NCBI GenBank assembly: GCA_023459675.1
Contig: JAEWTC010000043.1
Location: 1 to 34,350, forward strand
DNA: 34,350 bases
Origin: Bacillota bacterium
GTDB lineage: Bacteria > Bacillota > Clostridia > Christensenellales > Aristaeellaceae
Direction: 5' to 3'
Part shown: piece by piece, positions 7,260 through 14,711 of the stretch
Position numbering within the stretch: the stretch's first letter is position 1
How the letters are laid out: every line of letters starts with the position of its first letter
The notes under the pieces: model-generated
The model's database searches: none
Told to the model about the DNA's origin: nothing
What the model saw: the letters and a program-made list of their open reading frames with translations, nothing else
Translations under genes and position numbers: made by a program

Positions 7260-8852
7260 ATGAAGTATGTGTTCATCACAGGAGGCGTGGTATCTTCCAT
7301 CGGCAAGGGGATTACGGCGGCGGCTTTGGGAAAGCTGCTGCATTCGCGCGGGTATAAAACCAATCTCTTGAAGCTGGATATCTACTACAATGCCGAACCC
7401 TCCCGGCTGGACCCGCTCCTGGCGGGCGAAACCTTCATCACGGACGACGGCACGGCCGCCGATCTGGACATCGGGCATTTCGAGCGGATTGTGGACGTCA
7501 CCCTTACGGGCGAGTCCAGCTACACCACGGGCCGCATTCACAAGCGCATTATGGAAAAGGAGTGGCGCGGAGATTACCGGGGCGAGAAGATACAGGCCAT
7601 TCCGCACGTGACGAACGAAATCAAGGCCTGCATCCAGGAAGTGGCCGCCAAATCCGGCGCGGATATCCAGATCGTGGAAATCGGCGGCACGGTGGGCGAC
7701 ATGGAAGTGATGCTGTACGTCGAGGCCATCCGCCAGATGCGCTGGCTGTGCGATAGTTTAAAAGACTGCTGTTACATCCATGTAACGCTCATGCCCTACA
7801 TCGCCACCGCGGGCGAGCTGAAAACCAAGCCGATCCAAAACAGCGTGAAAATGCTCCGTTCCATGGGAATCCAGCCCGATGTGATCATATGCCGCACTGA
7901 AAAAAGCATGACCACCGAAGCCAAGGAAAAAGTAGCGCTGTTTTGCAATGTGAAAGCGTCCAACGTCATTCAAAACCTCGAGTCGGACGGGTTTTACCAA
8001 CTGCCTGTATCGCTGGAAAAACAGGGGCTTGCCAAAATTGTGCTGGAAGAGCTGGAACTGGAGGACCGCAAGGCGGATTTGGGGGATTGGACGGCGATGC
8101 TTGCGCGCAAGGCCGCGGCCACCGAAACCGTGTACGTAGCCCTGGTATGCGCCTATCCCGATTCTCCCAACGCCTATATGTCGGTTACGGAGGCGCTGCA
8201 TCACGCGGGCACGGCGGAAGGCGTGCTGGTGGATATCACCACTATCAGCTCCGAGGACCTGGATGAGGAAACGGCCGGGCAAATGCTGGCGGCGTTCGAC
8301 GCGTTCATCCTTCCCGGCGGGTATGAAACGCGCGGGGCGGAGGGCGTGCTGCTCGCCGCGAAATACGCGCGGGAGAACCGCATCCCCCTGCTTGCCATCG
8401 GCCTTGGCATGCAGCTTGCGCTTGTGGAGGCCGCGCAAAACCTGCTGGGGCTTGCGGGAGCGAACTCCACCGAGGTGGACCCGGATACGGAACACCCCGT
8501 GGTCTACCGCCCCGAAGGGCGCAGCCTGAACGGCACGAAAGCGCCCGTGCTTCGCCTGGGCGGCGAGGATATCCGTTTCTTTGATGGAACGATCCGAAAC
8601 GCCTACGGAAGCGATACCGCGCGCGAGCGTCATTCCAACGGGTATGAGGTGAACGCCGGCTACGTAAGCAGGCTGGCGGAGGCCGGGCTTAAGATGACCG
8701 CCGTCAGCGTCCAGGGAGAGTATCCCGAAGCATTCGAGCTGGAGAGGCACCCGTTTTACTGCGCAACGCTGTACCATCCGGAGTACAGCTCGCGGCCGAA
8801 CCGCCCGCATCCGCTGTTTATCCAGCTGATCCGCCACGCCATCGACCGGTGA
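7260..8852 (+). CDS. pyrG: Divergent CTP synthase (PyrG family) lacking the glutaminase cysteine
   Basis: A 530-residue two-domain protein of the CTP synthase family (UTP + ATP + NH3 to CTP), full length. The synthetase domain keeps the ATP loop GGVVSSIGKGI, the K-D pair in LLKLDIYYN, DLDIGHFER, the Mg2+ Glu in VEIGGTVGDME, and KTKP of the UTP site, although KTKPTQHS has become KTKPIQNS. The C-terminal class I amidotransferase domain is altered where it should be strict. GICLGMQ reads AIGLGMQ, so the catalytic Cys is Gly381. The oxyanion loop GGFG is GGYE (353-356), HRHRYE is HSNGYE (458-463), and the GKY start of the domain is CAY. His506 and Glu508 of the triad remain. It should therefore depend on free ammonia or have another role. 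ATG 7260 follows a GGGGGAAGG-type site. Confidence 0.88.
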   Translation: MKYVFITGGVVSSIGKGITAAALGKLLHSRGYKTNLLKLDIYYNAEPSRLDPLLAGETFITDDGTAADLDIGHFERIVDVTLTGESSYTTGRIHKRIMEKEWRGDYRGEKIQAIPHVTNEIKACIQEVAAKSGADIQIVEIGGTVGDMEVMLYVEAIRQMRWLCDSLKDCCYIHVTLMPYIATAGELKTKPIQNSVKMLRSMGIQPDVIICRTEKSMTTEAKEKVALFCNVKASNVIQNLESDGFYQLPVSLEKQGLAKIVLEELELEDRKADLGDWTAMLARKAAATETVYVALVCAYPDSPNAYMSVTEALHHAGTAEGVLVDITTISSEDLDEETAGQMLAAFDAFILPGGYETRGAEGVLLAAKYARENRIPLLAIGLGMQLALVEAAQNLLGLAGANSTEVDPDTEHPVVYRPEGRSLNGTKAPVLRLGGEDIRFFDGTIRNAYGSDTARERHSNGYEVNAGYVSRLAEAGLKMTAVSVQGEYPEAFELERHPFYCATLYHPEYSSRPNRPHPLFIQLIRHAIDR

Positions 8853-8877
8853 ATTTTTACAGCTGTTGAAACCGCAT

Positions 8878-8908
8878 GGGCTCCCCCTGCTGTATGCAGG
8901 CGGAGCCC
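8878..8908. other. Interrupted hairpin between pyrG and the CotH gene
   Basis: GGGCTCC (8878-8884) pairs with GGAGCCC (8902-8908), and inside CCTGC pairs with GCAGG around a TGTAT loop. It lies 25 bases after the pyrG stop and directly before the -10 box at 8916. It has no U-tract, so it may be a weak terminator or an operator covering the -35 region. Confidence 0.55.
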
Positions 8909-8912
8909 AATG

Positions 8913-8921
8913 TGTTATAAT
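8913..8921 (+). promoter_or_regulatory. Extended -10 promoter of the CotH gene
   Basis: TGT followed by TATAAT (8916-8921) gives a consensus extended -10. No good -35 box is seen at the right distance; that region is occupied by the hairpin at 8878-8908. An imperfect small hairpin (TGATTG 8933-8938 with CAATCA 8944-8949) lies just before the ribosome site AAGGAGG (8956-8962). Confidence 0.65.
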
Positions 8922-8968
8922 TCAGTCATTATTGATTGTGCTGCAATCAGAGGATAAGGAGGTAGACA

Positions 8969-11900
8969 ATGCCCAGAAGCGAGCAGCAAAGCCAAAGGCC
9001 GACCAAGGATTACGCGCCGCGCAAACGAAAATCCCAGCTGTTGAAAGTCCTGCCGCTGATGCTCCTGTTTACGGTTGCGCTTGCCGTAATGTACGTCGTC
9101 TTTCCCAAAGAGGCGGGCAGGCAGGTGGGCAGCACCGTTTACGACGGGCTGGTCATCAGCGAGGTGATGGCGGCCAACGCATCCGCGGTGCCCGATGAAA
9201 ACGGGGAGTTCTCGGATTGGCTGGAGATTTACAACGGCACCGGCGCGGACCTGAACCTCCAGGGCGTGATGATTACCAACCGCAGCGACAGGATCACCTT
9301 CCCCTTCCCCGCCTACATGCTCAAGGCCGGCGAGTATGTCATCGTTTTTGCGACCAACAGCTATCAGCTGGACCCCAGCCTGCCGTTTCACGGCAAGTTT
9401 AAAATCTCGTCCGTCGGGGAGAAGCTCTACCTGTACGACCCCGATCTGTATTTGATCGACGAGGTCACCGTGCCCACGATGGTCGCGGATCAAAGCTATG
9501 CGCTGACCGGTATTAACGAAGCGGGCGAAAAGGTATACCAGGTGACCGATTACTACAGCCCGGGCTACGTCAACGGCGAAGAAGGGTTTCTGGCCTACCG
9601 CACCGCGAACGCCCGTGAAACCGGCTCGCTGATCATCAACGAAATCTGCCCGGATCCCAAGGTCGGCATTCCCGACGATACCGGTACCGTTGTGGACTGG
9701 CTTGAGATCTACAACAATTCCGACGACACCGTATCCCTTGCCGGGTACTACCTGAGCGACAGGGAAAACAGGCCGTTGAAATGGAAATTCCCGGACAGCG
9801 CCGTCATCGGCCCGCACGGGTATTACCTGGTGTATTGCAGCGGCCAGGACAGGCTCCAGCAAAACGGCGTGCCCCATACCAACTTTTCCATCAGCGCCGA
9901 ACGTGAAAGCCTGGTCTTAAGCGACAGCGCCGGAAGGCTGATCGACCGGGTCACCATTGAAAACGTCCCCGTGGATTATTCCGTGGGGCTGGATACAAAC
10001 GGCGCCTGGACGTTTTTCAAACAGGCGACTCCCGGTTTCCCCAACACGCCGGACGGGCAGAGCAAGGTGGATCAGCTGATCCGCAGCTACAACCCGATCG
10101 GCGTGATCATCACAGAGGTGATGGTATCCAACGATTCCGTAGCCATCGGCGCGGGGGGAATTACGGCTGATTATATCGAGCTGTACAACGTGTCCTCCGC
10201 GCCGGTGGATTTGTCCAACTACGGCCTGAGCGACGATCTGGGCCGCCCGCGCAAATGGCAGTTCCCGCTGGGAACCACCATCGGGGCCGGCGAGCGCAAG
10301 ATTGTCGTCGTGGACGGGCAAACGGAGCTCGGCACCTACTACGAGCCGCATACCAGTTTTAAACTTTCCAAAACCGGGGATACCGTCGTCTCCTTTTGCG
10401 ATCCGACCGGCAAGGTGCTGGACAGAATCCCCCTCCCCAGTAATATTCCCACCGATCACAGCTACGGGCGCTCGCAGGGTTATGCGGGCTTTTACTACTA
10501 CAACACGCCGACCCCCGGCTTGGAAAACGGGGTTGGCTATTACGGCTATGCAAGCACACCGTCGTTTTCGCTAAGCGGCGGCTTATATAAAGGTTCCGTG
10601 CAGGTGACCATCGCCGCCGCGGAGGGTACGGACGTCTACTACACCACCGACGGTTCCGACCCGGGGCAGGATGATACGCGCTACAACGCAGGCGACGTGC
10701 TGGAGTTTTCGCGCGTCACCCCGCTGCGCGCCCGGGCGTTTGATCCCTCCGGCATGCTGCAGCCCAGCACCATCGTTACGCAAACCTATTTCCTCAACGT
10801 CTACCATACGCTGCCCGTCGTGAGCGTTATTACAGACCCGGATATGCTTTGGAACCCGGAAACCGGCATGCTTACCGTGGGAAATAGCGTAGATAAATCG
10901 GTATTTCCGTTTAAGAACACCGTCTACCGTATGGTCAAGGATGAGCTGGACGCCAGTCCCGGGTATGTGGAGATCTATCTGCCGGATGGATTGCAGCTGC
11001 TTGATCAGGGAATGGAGTTTAAGCTCCAGGGTGATTTCAGCTTGGATATGCCCCAGAAATCTTTCAAGTTGAAAGCAAAATCGCAGCACGGCAGCAAGTA
11101 CTTTTCGGCAAAGCTCTTCGAGGATCGCCCCTTTACGGAGTATAAAAGCTTCGTACTCCGCACATCCGGCAACGACACCGCCTGGACGCGCTTGATCGAT
11201 GGTTTTCAAGATCACCTGATCGATTGCTTTAACAAAGTGGCCGATAAGCCAACCACCTTGATCTATCAGGCGTGGAGACCTGTAGTCGTATACCTGAACG
11301 GCTTCTATTGGGGCCATTACAATATGCGCGAAAGAGTGGACCGTTACTTTGTCGCCCAGCACGAAGGCCTCAGTCTGGATCAAGCCGATAACATGGATAT
11401 TCTTTCTGCAAGCGGTTCGGTTGCGTATGGCTCTAATAAAGAATACAGAGCGTTCATCAGTAAAATCAAAACGCTCTCTCCCGCCGCCAATCACGAGGAT
11501 CTGCAATATATTCTGGATCGTATCGATGTGGATAGCTATTTCGACTACATGGCCTTTGAAATGTTCTTTGGCAACTCCGATCCGGGCAATATTAAGTTTT
11601 ACAAGCTCAAAGGCGAAAACAGCCGGTGGAAGTGGATTGTTTATGATCTGGATTACGGCTTATTCAACAGCGGCTTCAACAGTCCCTATAGCTATTTGAA
11701 GGAGAAGGGGGCTGGCGACCAGCATATTGATAACACCATTATCCGCAAGTTGCTGGAAAACGAGCAGATGAAGGATCAGTTCCTAACGCGGCTTGGCGAG
11801 ATATATCAAGTCTTTACAACGGAGCTCATGATGAATGAGCTTAACGCATTGGTCGCGATCATCGAACCGGAGATGCCGCTGCACTTCAGCCGCTGGGCGG

Positions 11901-12136
11901 AGGAAAATGATAAGGCGATCACCTTCGATAACCCCACGACGCCCGAAGGTGCGCTGCGTTATTGGAATCAGCGTTTGGACCGAACCCGGAATATATTGAA
12001 AAAACGCCCGACTTACTTTTACGAGATGGTGCAGGAATATTTTCAGCTAAACGCCGAGCAGATGGAACGCTATTTCGGGCCGAAACCACCGCTGCCCGAC
12101 GACGCCCTTTACACGGAAGGCAAGAAATGGAGCTGA
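8969..12136 (+). CDS. Membrane-anchored CotH-family kinase with three lamin-tail domains
   Basis: A 1055-residue surface protein. A basic N-terminus is followed by one membrane segment at about residues 25-45, with the bulk outside the cell. Three lamin-tail (LTD) beta-sandwich domains follow, each with the E-[VI]-x-x-N/D, D-[WY]-[LI]-E-[IL]-Y-N signature: about 60-170, 219-330 and 379-490. A chitobiase C-terminal-like domain (about 531-610, VYYTTDGSDP) comes next. The C-terminal CotH domain starts near 614: FKLQGDFSLDMPQKSFKLK, the conserved NMRERVDRYFV, FFGNSDPGNIKFYK and the likely metal site VYDLDYGLF. CotH proteins are atypical kinases; in Bacillus CotH phosphorylates spore-coat proteins. 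Here the substrate is presumably extracellular. The neighbours (DUF4956 and VTC polyphosphate polymerase) are the recurrent partners of such CotH genes. Confidence 0.9.
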   Translation: MPRSEQQSQRPTKDYAPRKRKSQLLKVLPLMLLFTVALAVMYVVFPKEAGRQVGSTVYDGLVISEVMAANASAVPDENGEFSDWLEIYNGTGADLNLQGVMITNRSDRITFPFPAYMLKAGEYVIVFATNSYQLDPSLPFHGKFKISSVGEKLYLYDPDLYLIDEVTVPTMVADQSYALTGINEAGEKVYQVTDYYSPGYVNGEEGFLAYRTANARETGSLIINEICPDPKVGIPDDTGTVVDWLEIYNNSDDTVSLAGYYLSDRENRPLKWKFPDSAVIGPHGYYLVYCSGQDRLQQNGVPHTNFSISAERESLVLSDSAGRLIDRVTIENVPVDYSVGLDTNGAWTFFKQATPGFPNTPDGQSKVDQLIRSYNPIGVIITEVMVSNDSVAIGAGGITADYIELYNVSSAPVDLSNYGLSDDLGRPRKWQFPLGTTIGAGERKIVVVDGQTELGTYYEPHTSFKLSKTGDTVVSFCDPTGKVLDRIPLPSNIPTDHSYGRSQGYAGFYYYNTPTPGLENGVGYYGYASTPSFSLSGGLYKGSVQVTIAAAEGTDVYYTTDGSDPGQDDTRYNAGDVLEFSRVTPLRARAFDPSGMLQPSTIVTQTYFLNVYHTLPVVSVITDPDMLWNPETGMLTVGNSVDKSVFPFKNTVYRMVKDELDASPGYVEIYLPDGLQLLDQGMEFKLQGDFSLDMPQKSFKLKAKSQHGSKYFSAKLFEDRPFTEYKSFVLRTSGNDTAWTRLIDGFQDHLIDCFNKVADKPTTLIYQAWRPVVVYLNGFYWGHYNMRERVDRYFVAQHEGLSLDQADNMDILSASGSVAYGSNKEYRAFISKIKTLSPAANHEDLQYILDRIDVDSYFDYMAFEMFFGNSDPGNIKFYKLKGENSRWKWIVYDLDYGLFNSGFNSPYSYLKEKGAGDQHIDNTIIRKLLENEQMKDQFLTRLGEIYQVFTTELMMNELNALVAIIEPEMPLHFSRWAEENDKAITFDNPTTPEGALRYWNQRLDRTRNILKKRPTYFYEMVQEYFQLNAEQMERYFGPKPPLPDDALYTEGKKWS

Positions 12137-12146
12137 CGCTCCAAGG

Positions 12147-12175
12147 TTGACACAAAACCGGCGTCGAACTATCAT
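12147..12175 (+). promoter_or_regulatory. Strong sigma-A promoter between the CotH and DUF4956 genes
   Basis: A perfect TTGACA (12147-12152), a 17-base spacer and TATCAT (12170-12175, five of six) sit 11 bases after the CotH stop. DUF4956 and VTC can therefore be made without CotH. Confidence 0.8.
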
Positions 12176-12209
12176 AAACCGTTAGCAATAGGAAGAAGGA
12201 GAATAAGCC

Positions 12210-12908
12210 ATGATGTTTTCATCCTTAATGCAGCTCACCAGCATCTCCGACGTGCTCAGCTCCTCCGGGTTGGCCGCGCAGTTCAAGTCCATCGTTCCGG
12301 GCGATCTGTTCGTGGCGCTTGGGCTGGGGTTCATCGTCGGCGCGGTGATCGCGATCGTGTACAGGAAAACGTACCGCGGGGTGCTCTACAGCCCTTCGTT
12401 TGCCATTACGCTGATCATGCTGACGCTCATCACCACGCCTGTGGTCATGTGCATTAAAAGCGATATCGCGCTTTCCATGGGCATGGTCGGCGCGCTGTCC
12501 ATCGTGCGCTTCCGCACCGCCGTGAAAGACCCCATGGATACCGCCTATATGTTCTGGGCGCTTACGATGGGCATTTTGCTGGGCGCGGGGCTGCATCTGG
12601 TGGCGCTGATCGTGGTGATGTGCATCGGGCTTCTGATGTTCGTGCTTTCGTTCGTCAAGTTCAACAACCCCAACTCCTACCTGTTGGTGATCCATTACGA
12701 CGAATACGCCGAACAGGCCATCCGCACGGCGCTGAGCCGCTCGGCCAAGAATTTCAAGCTCCGCAGCAAATCGCTCACGCGCGCCGGCGCGGAGATGACC
12801 TACGAAGTACGCCTGGGCGAACGGCAGGAGATCGTCACCCGGATGCTGGACATCGAAGGCGTGCACGACGCAACGCTGGTCGCCTGCCAGAGCGAAGTGG
12901 GAATTTGA
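12210..12908 (+). CDS. DUF4956 membrane protein
   Basis: A 232-residue protein of the DUF4956 family. Four to five membrane helices are apparent: about 33-51, 61-82, 84-98, 109-128 and 130-149. The family signature GMVGALSIVRFRT, then KDPMDTAYMFWALTMGI, spans residues 91-121, with the charged RFRT sequence at the membrane face. Residues 150-232 form a soluble ACT-like domain (YLLVIHYDEY, LRSKSLTRAGAEMTYEVRL, ending in TRMLDIEGVHDATLVA). The biochemical role is unknown. The family is repeatedly found next to VTC-domain and CotH genes, which suggests it anchors or serves the polyphosphate polymerase at the membrane. AAGGAG precedes the start; ATG 12213 is an equally possible second start. The next gene begins 31 bases later. 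Confidence 0.88.
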   Translation: MMFSSLMQLTSISDVLSSSGLAAQFKSIVPGDLFVALGLGFIVGAVIAIVYRKTYRGVLYSPSFAITLIMLTLITTPVVMCIKSDIALSMGMVGALSIVRFRTAVKDPMDTAYMFWALTMGILLGAGLHLVALIVVMCIGLLMFVLSFVKFNNPNSYLLVIHYDEYAEQAIRTALSRSAKNFKLRSKSLTRAGAEMTYEVRLGERQEIVTRMLDIEGVHDATLVACQSEVGI

Positions 12909-12939
12909 GGTTTCGTTTCGGGAGAAAGGGGGCGGAGGT

Positions 12940-13650
12940 TTGGCTGTTGCGCTGCCGATAAGGCATGAATTGAAGTTTTATATCGGGCAGATGGAGTACC
13001 ATCTGCTGTCGCGCGCGCTGGACCGCGTGCTCTATCGCGATCCAAACGGCGATCCCGAACGCAACGAGTACCATATTCGCTCGCTGTATTTCGATACGTA
13101 CAACAACCAGGCGCTGCTGGACAAGATCAACGGCGTGCGCGACCGCGATAAGTACCGCCTGCGCATCTATAACCTGTCCGACTCGCTGATTCGCATGGAG
13201 TGCAAAACAAAAATCGGCAGCCTGATATCCAAACGCTCCATCGCCGTACCCAGAGATCTTGCGGAGCAGCTGATGGCTTCCGATCCTACGGGGCTGGAGA
13301 GAACGCGTTCCGGCCTGTTGCAGGATGTGTTCCGCGAGATGACCATCAACCTTCTCCATCCCGTCGTGCTGGTGGATTATGTACGGGAAGCCTATCTCTA
13401 CCCTGTGGAGGACGTCCGCATCACCTTTGATAAACAGCTGCGCACCGGGGTGGCCTCCTGCGATCTGTTTAACCCAGAGGTTCCCACCGTGCCGCCCATC
13501 GGCGACGAGCGGATGATTTTGGAAATCAAGTACAACCGCATGCTGCCGCCGATGATCCGGGATCTGCTCAACACCTATGTGCACCGCGCGCAGAACAGCG
13601 CGATTTCCAAGTACTGTATCTGCCGTACGTTTGAAAATTTGGAGTACTGA
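12940..13650 (+). CDS. VTC-domain polyphosphate polymerase
   Basis: A 236-residue stand-alone VTC domain, a triphosphate-tunnel-fold enzyme that makes polyphosphate from ATP in yeast Vtc4. Inward-facing tunnel residues are all present: RHELKFYI (R8, E10, K12), SLYFDT, KYRLRIY (K71, R73, R75), ECKTK (E87, K89, K91), YVREAY (R149), RITFD (160-164), LEIKYN (E195, K197) and the C-terminal SKYC Lys224. There is no SPX domain or transmembrane tail; the adjoining DUF4956 protein may supply the membrane part. The TTG start at 12940 is supported by AAAGGGGG upstream and by the family N-terminus; no ATG fits. The next gene starts one base after the stop. Polymerase activity is inferred from the residues. 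Confidence 0.88.
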   Translation: MAVALPIRHELKFYIGQMEYHLLSRALDRVLYRDPNGDPERNEYHIRSLYFDTYNNQALLDKINGVRDRDKYRLRIYNLSDSLIRMECKTKIGSLISKRSIAVPRDLAEQLMASDPTGLERTRSGLLQDVFREMTINLLHPVVLVDYVREAYLYPVEDVRITFDKQLRTGVASCDLFNPEVPTVPPIGDERMILEIKYNRMLPPMIRDLLNTYVHRAQNSAISKYCICRTFENLEY

Positions 13651-13651
13651 T

Positions 13652-14461
13652 GTGCGAAACTTGCTGAAACGGGGTTCCGCCGCGATATTCGCGCTGCTGC
13701 TCTTTGCTGCCGGCCGCGGCTTTGCCGTATCGATCACGATTACGGATGCGTCGGGAAACCCGGTCGCAAGCACGGTAACGGAGGCCGCGCCAGCGCCGCA
13801 AACGGGCGCTCCGGTCAGCGCGGACGCAAGGGAAGCGCTGATCGACGCGATCATCGATACGGCGCAGACGCTGTACAAGAACGCCGACGGCCGGTGGCAG
13901 CGCGCAGAAAAATCCGGCGATATCTACGTATGCAAAAACTTTACCGTATACCTGTTTTTGCAAAACGCCGGCGGGTTCCGCATGGCGGAGTTTCCGGCTG
14001 TGGAGCTGAATATTCCCAGGCTGAACAAGGAAACGGACGACGGCTATTACAAGGGCGTCGTCTGGGAAGATCTTGCCGCCGCCGATGGCAACCCGTTTGA
14101 GATTGCCGCGCAGTTCCTTTATAACGGCGATCTTTCTTTGGAGGAAAACATGGAGATCGCCCACGCGTTTATGCAGCAGGTGCGGCGCGGCGACTATTTC
14201 CAGATGCAGGCAAGCTATTACTGGGGCAACGGCGCGCACAGCCTGATTTTTATCGACGACTATGACGCGGATACGGATTCCGTTCACTGGGCGGACAGCA
14301 ACATGAAAACAAAAGAGGTCAACGGCGTCACATACGGCTTGGTGCAGTTTGACGCCGTCAAGGATATCGATTGGTTTGCGGACGCCTTCTGCCATCCCAA
14401 ACGCGGCGCGACCCTTTACCGCCTGCGCGACGATATCACGTTTGCCGGTTCCGGGAATTAA
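13652..14461 (+). CDS. Secreted protein, possible papain-like cysteine hydrolase
   Basis: A 269-residue exported protein. Basic VRNLLKR, a hydrophobic core AAIFALLLFAAG and a likely cleavage around GFA/VS form a signal peptide. A Pro/Ala-rich linker runs to about residue 50. The mature domain has a possible Cys-His-Asp/Asn set: Cys94 in DIYVCKNFTVYLF, His196 in WGNGAHSLIFIDDYD, and Asp215/Asn217 in HWADSNMK. That order and spacing resemble NlpC/P60, CHAP and related papain-fold peptidases and amidases, but I do not recognise a named family. The GTG start at 13652 has TTGGAG seven bases upstream and lies one base after the VTC stop, so translation is coupled. It may process the cell wall or surface proteins handled by the same module. 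Confidence 0.65.
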   Translation: MRNLLKRGSAAIFALLLFAAGRGFAVSITITDASGNPVASTVTEAAPAPQTGAPVSADAREALIDAIIDTAQTLYKNADGRWQRAEKSGDIYVCKNFTVYLFLQNAGGFRMAEFPAVELNIPRLNKETDDGYYKGVVWEDLAAADGNPFEIAAQFLYNGDLSLEENMEIAHAFMQQVRRGDYFQMQASYYWGNGAHSLIFIDDYDADTDSVHWADSNMKTKEVNGVTYGLVQFDAVKDIDWFADAFCHPKRGATLYRLRDDITFAGSGN

Positions 14462-14469
14462 GTAAGGGC

Positions 14470-14505
14470 GCGCAGGCGCGTTTGCCGCTGGCAACGGGCT
14501 TGCGC
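14470..14505 (+). terminator. Strong hairpin after the CotH/VTC module
   Basis: The arms 14470-14486 and 14490-14505 form a GC-rich stem with one mismatch and one bulge around a GCT loop, nine bases after the stop codon. No U-tract follows, so it may protect the 3' end rather than terminate by itself. Nothing gene-like is seen from here to the upp promoter. Confidence 0.5.
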
Positions 14506-14623
14506 GTCGCCGCCAGACAATCGAAGGCCGCAATGCCTTTTTGTATGCTCCGGCAGGCTTGTTTCCATTCAAAATATCGATCATTGAAACCGATCAAAAA
14601 CAGGCGCGCGCTGCCAGTATATC

Positions 14624-14652
14624 TTGCCAAGCGTCTTCATATGGTATAAAAT
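14624..14652 (+). promoter_or_regulatory. Promoter of upp and the V-type ATPase operon
   Basis: TTGCCA (14624-14629), 17 bases, then TAAAAT (14647-14652), overlapping an alternative TATAAA at 14645-14650. The leader of about 50 bases contains a small hairpin (CGCTG 14681-14685 with CAGCG 14690-14694) just before the ribosome site. Confidence 0.65.
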
Positions 14653-14711
14653 AGATAAGAATGGGACTTGGTTCTCATATCGCTGCGCCCAGCGCGCAAG
14701 GGGGATGTAGT

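Noticed and set aside
6143..7363. Minus-strand open frame of 406 codons opposite the unknown and MBL genes
   Set aside because: It is a shadow of the well-supported plus-strand operon, with no ribosome site and an unnatural composition.
14506..14623. Possible small gene or RNA between the secreted hydrolase and upp
   Set aside because: Short frames here lack ribosome sites, and no stable structure beyond the 14470-14505 hairpin was seen.
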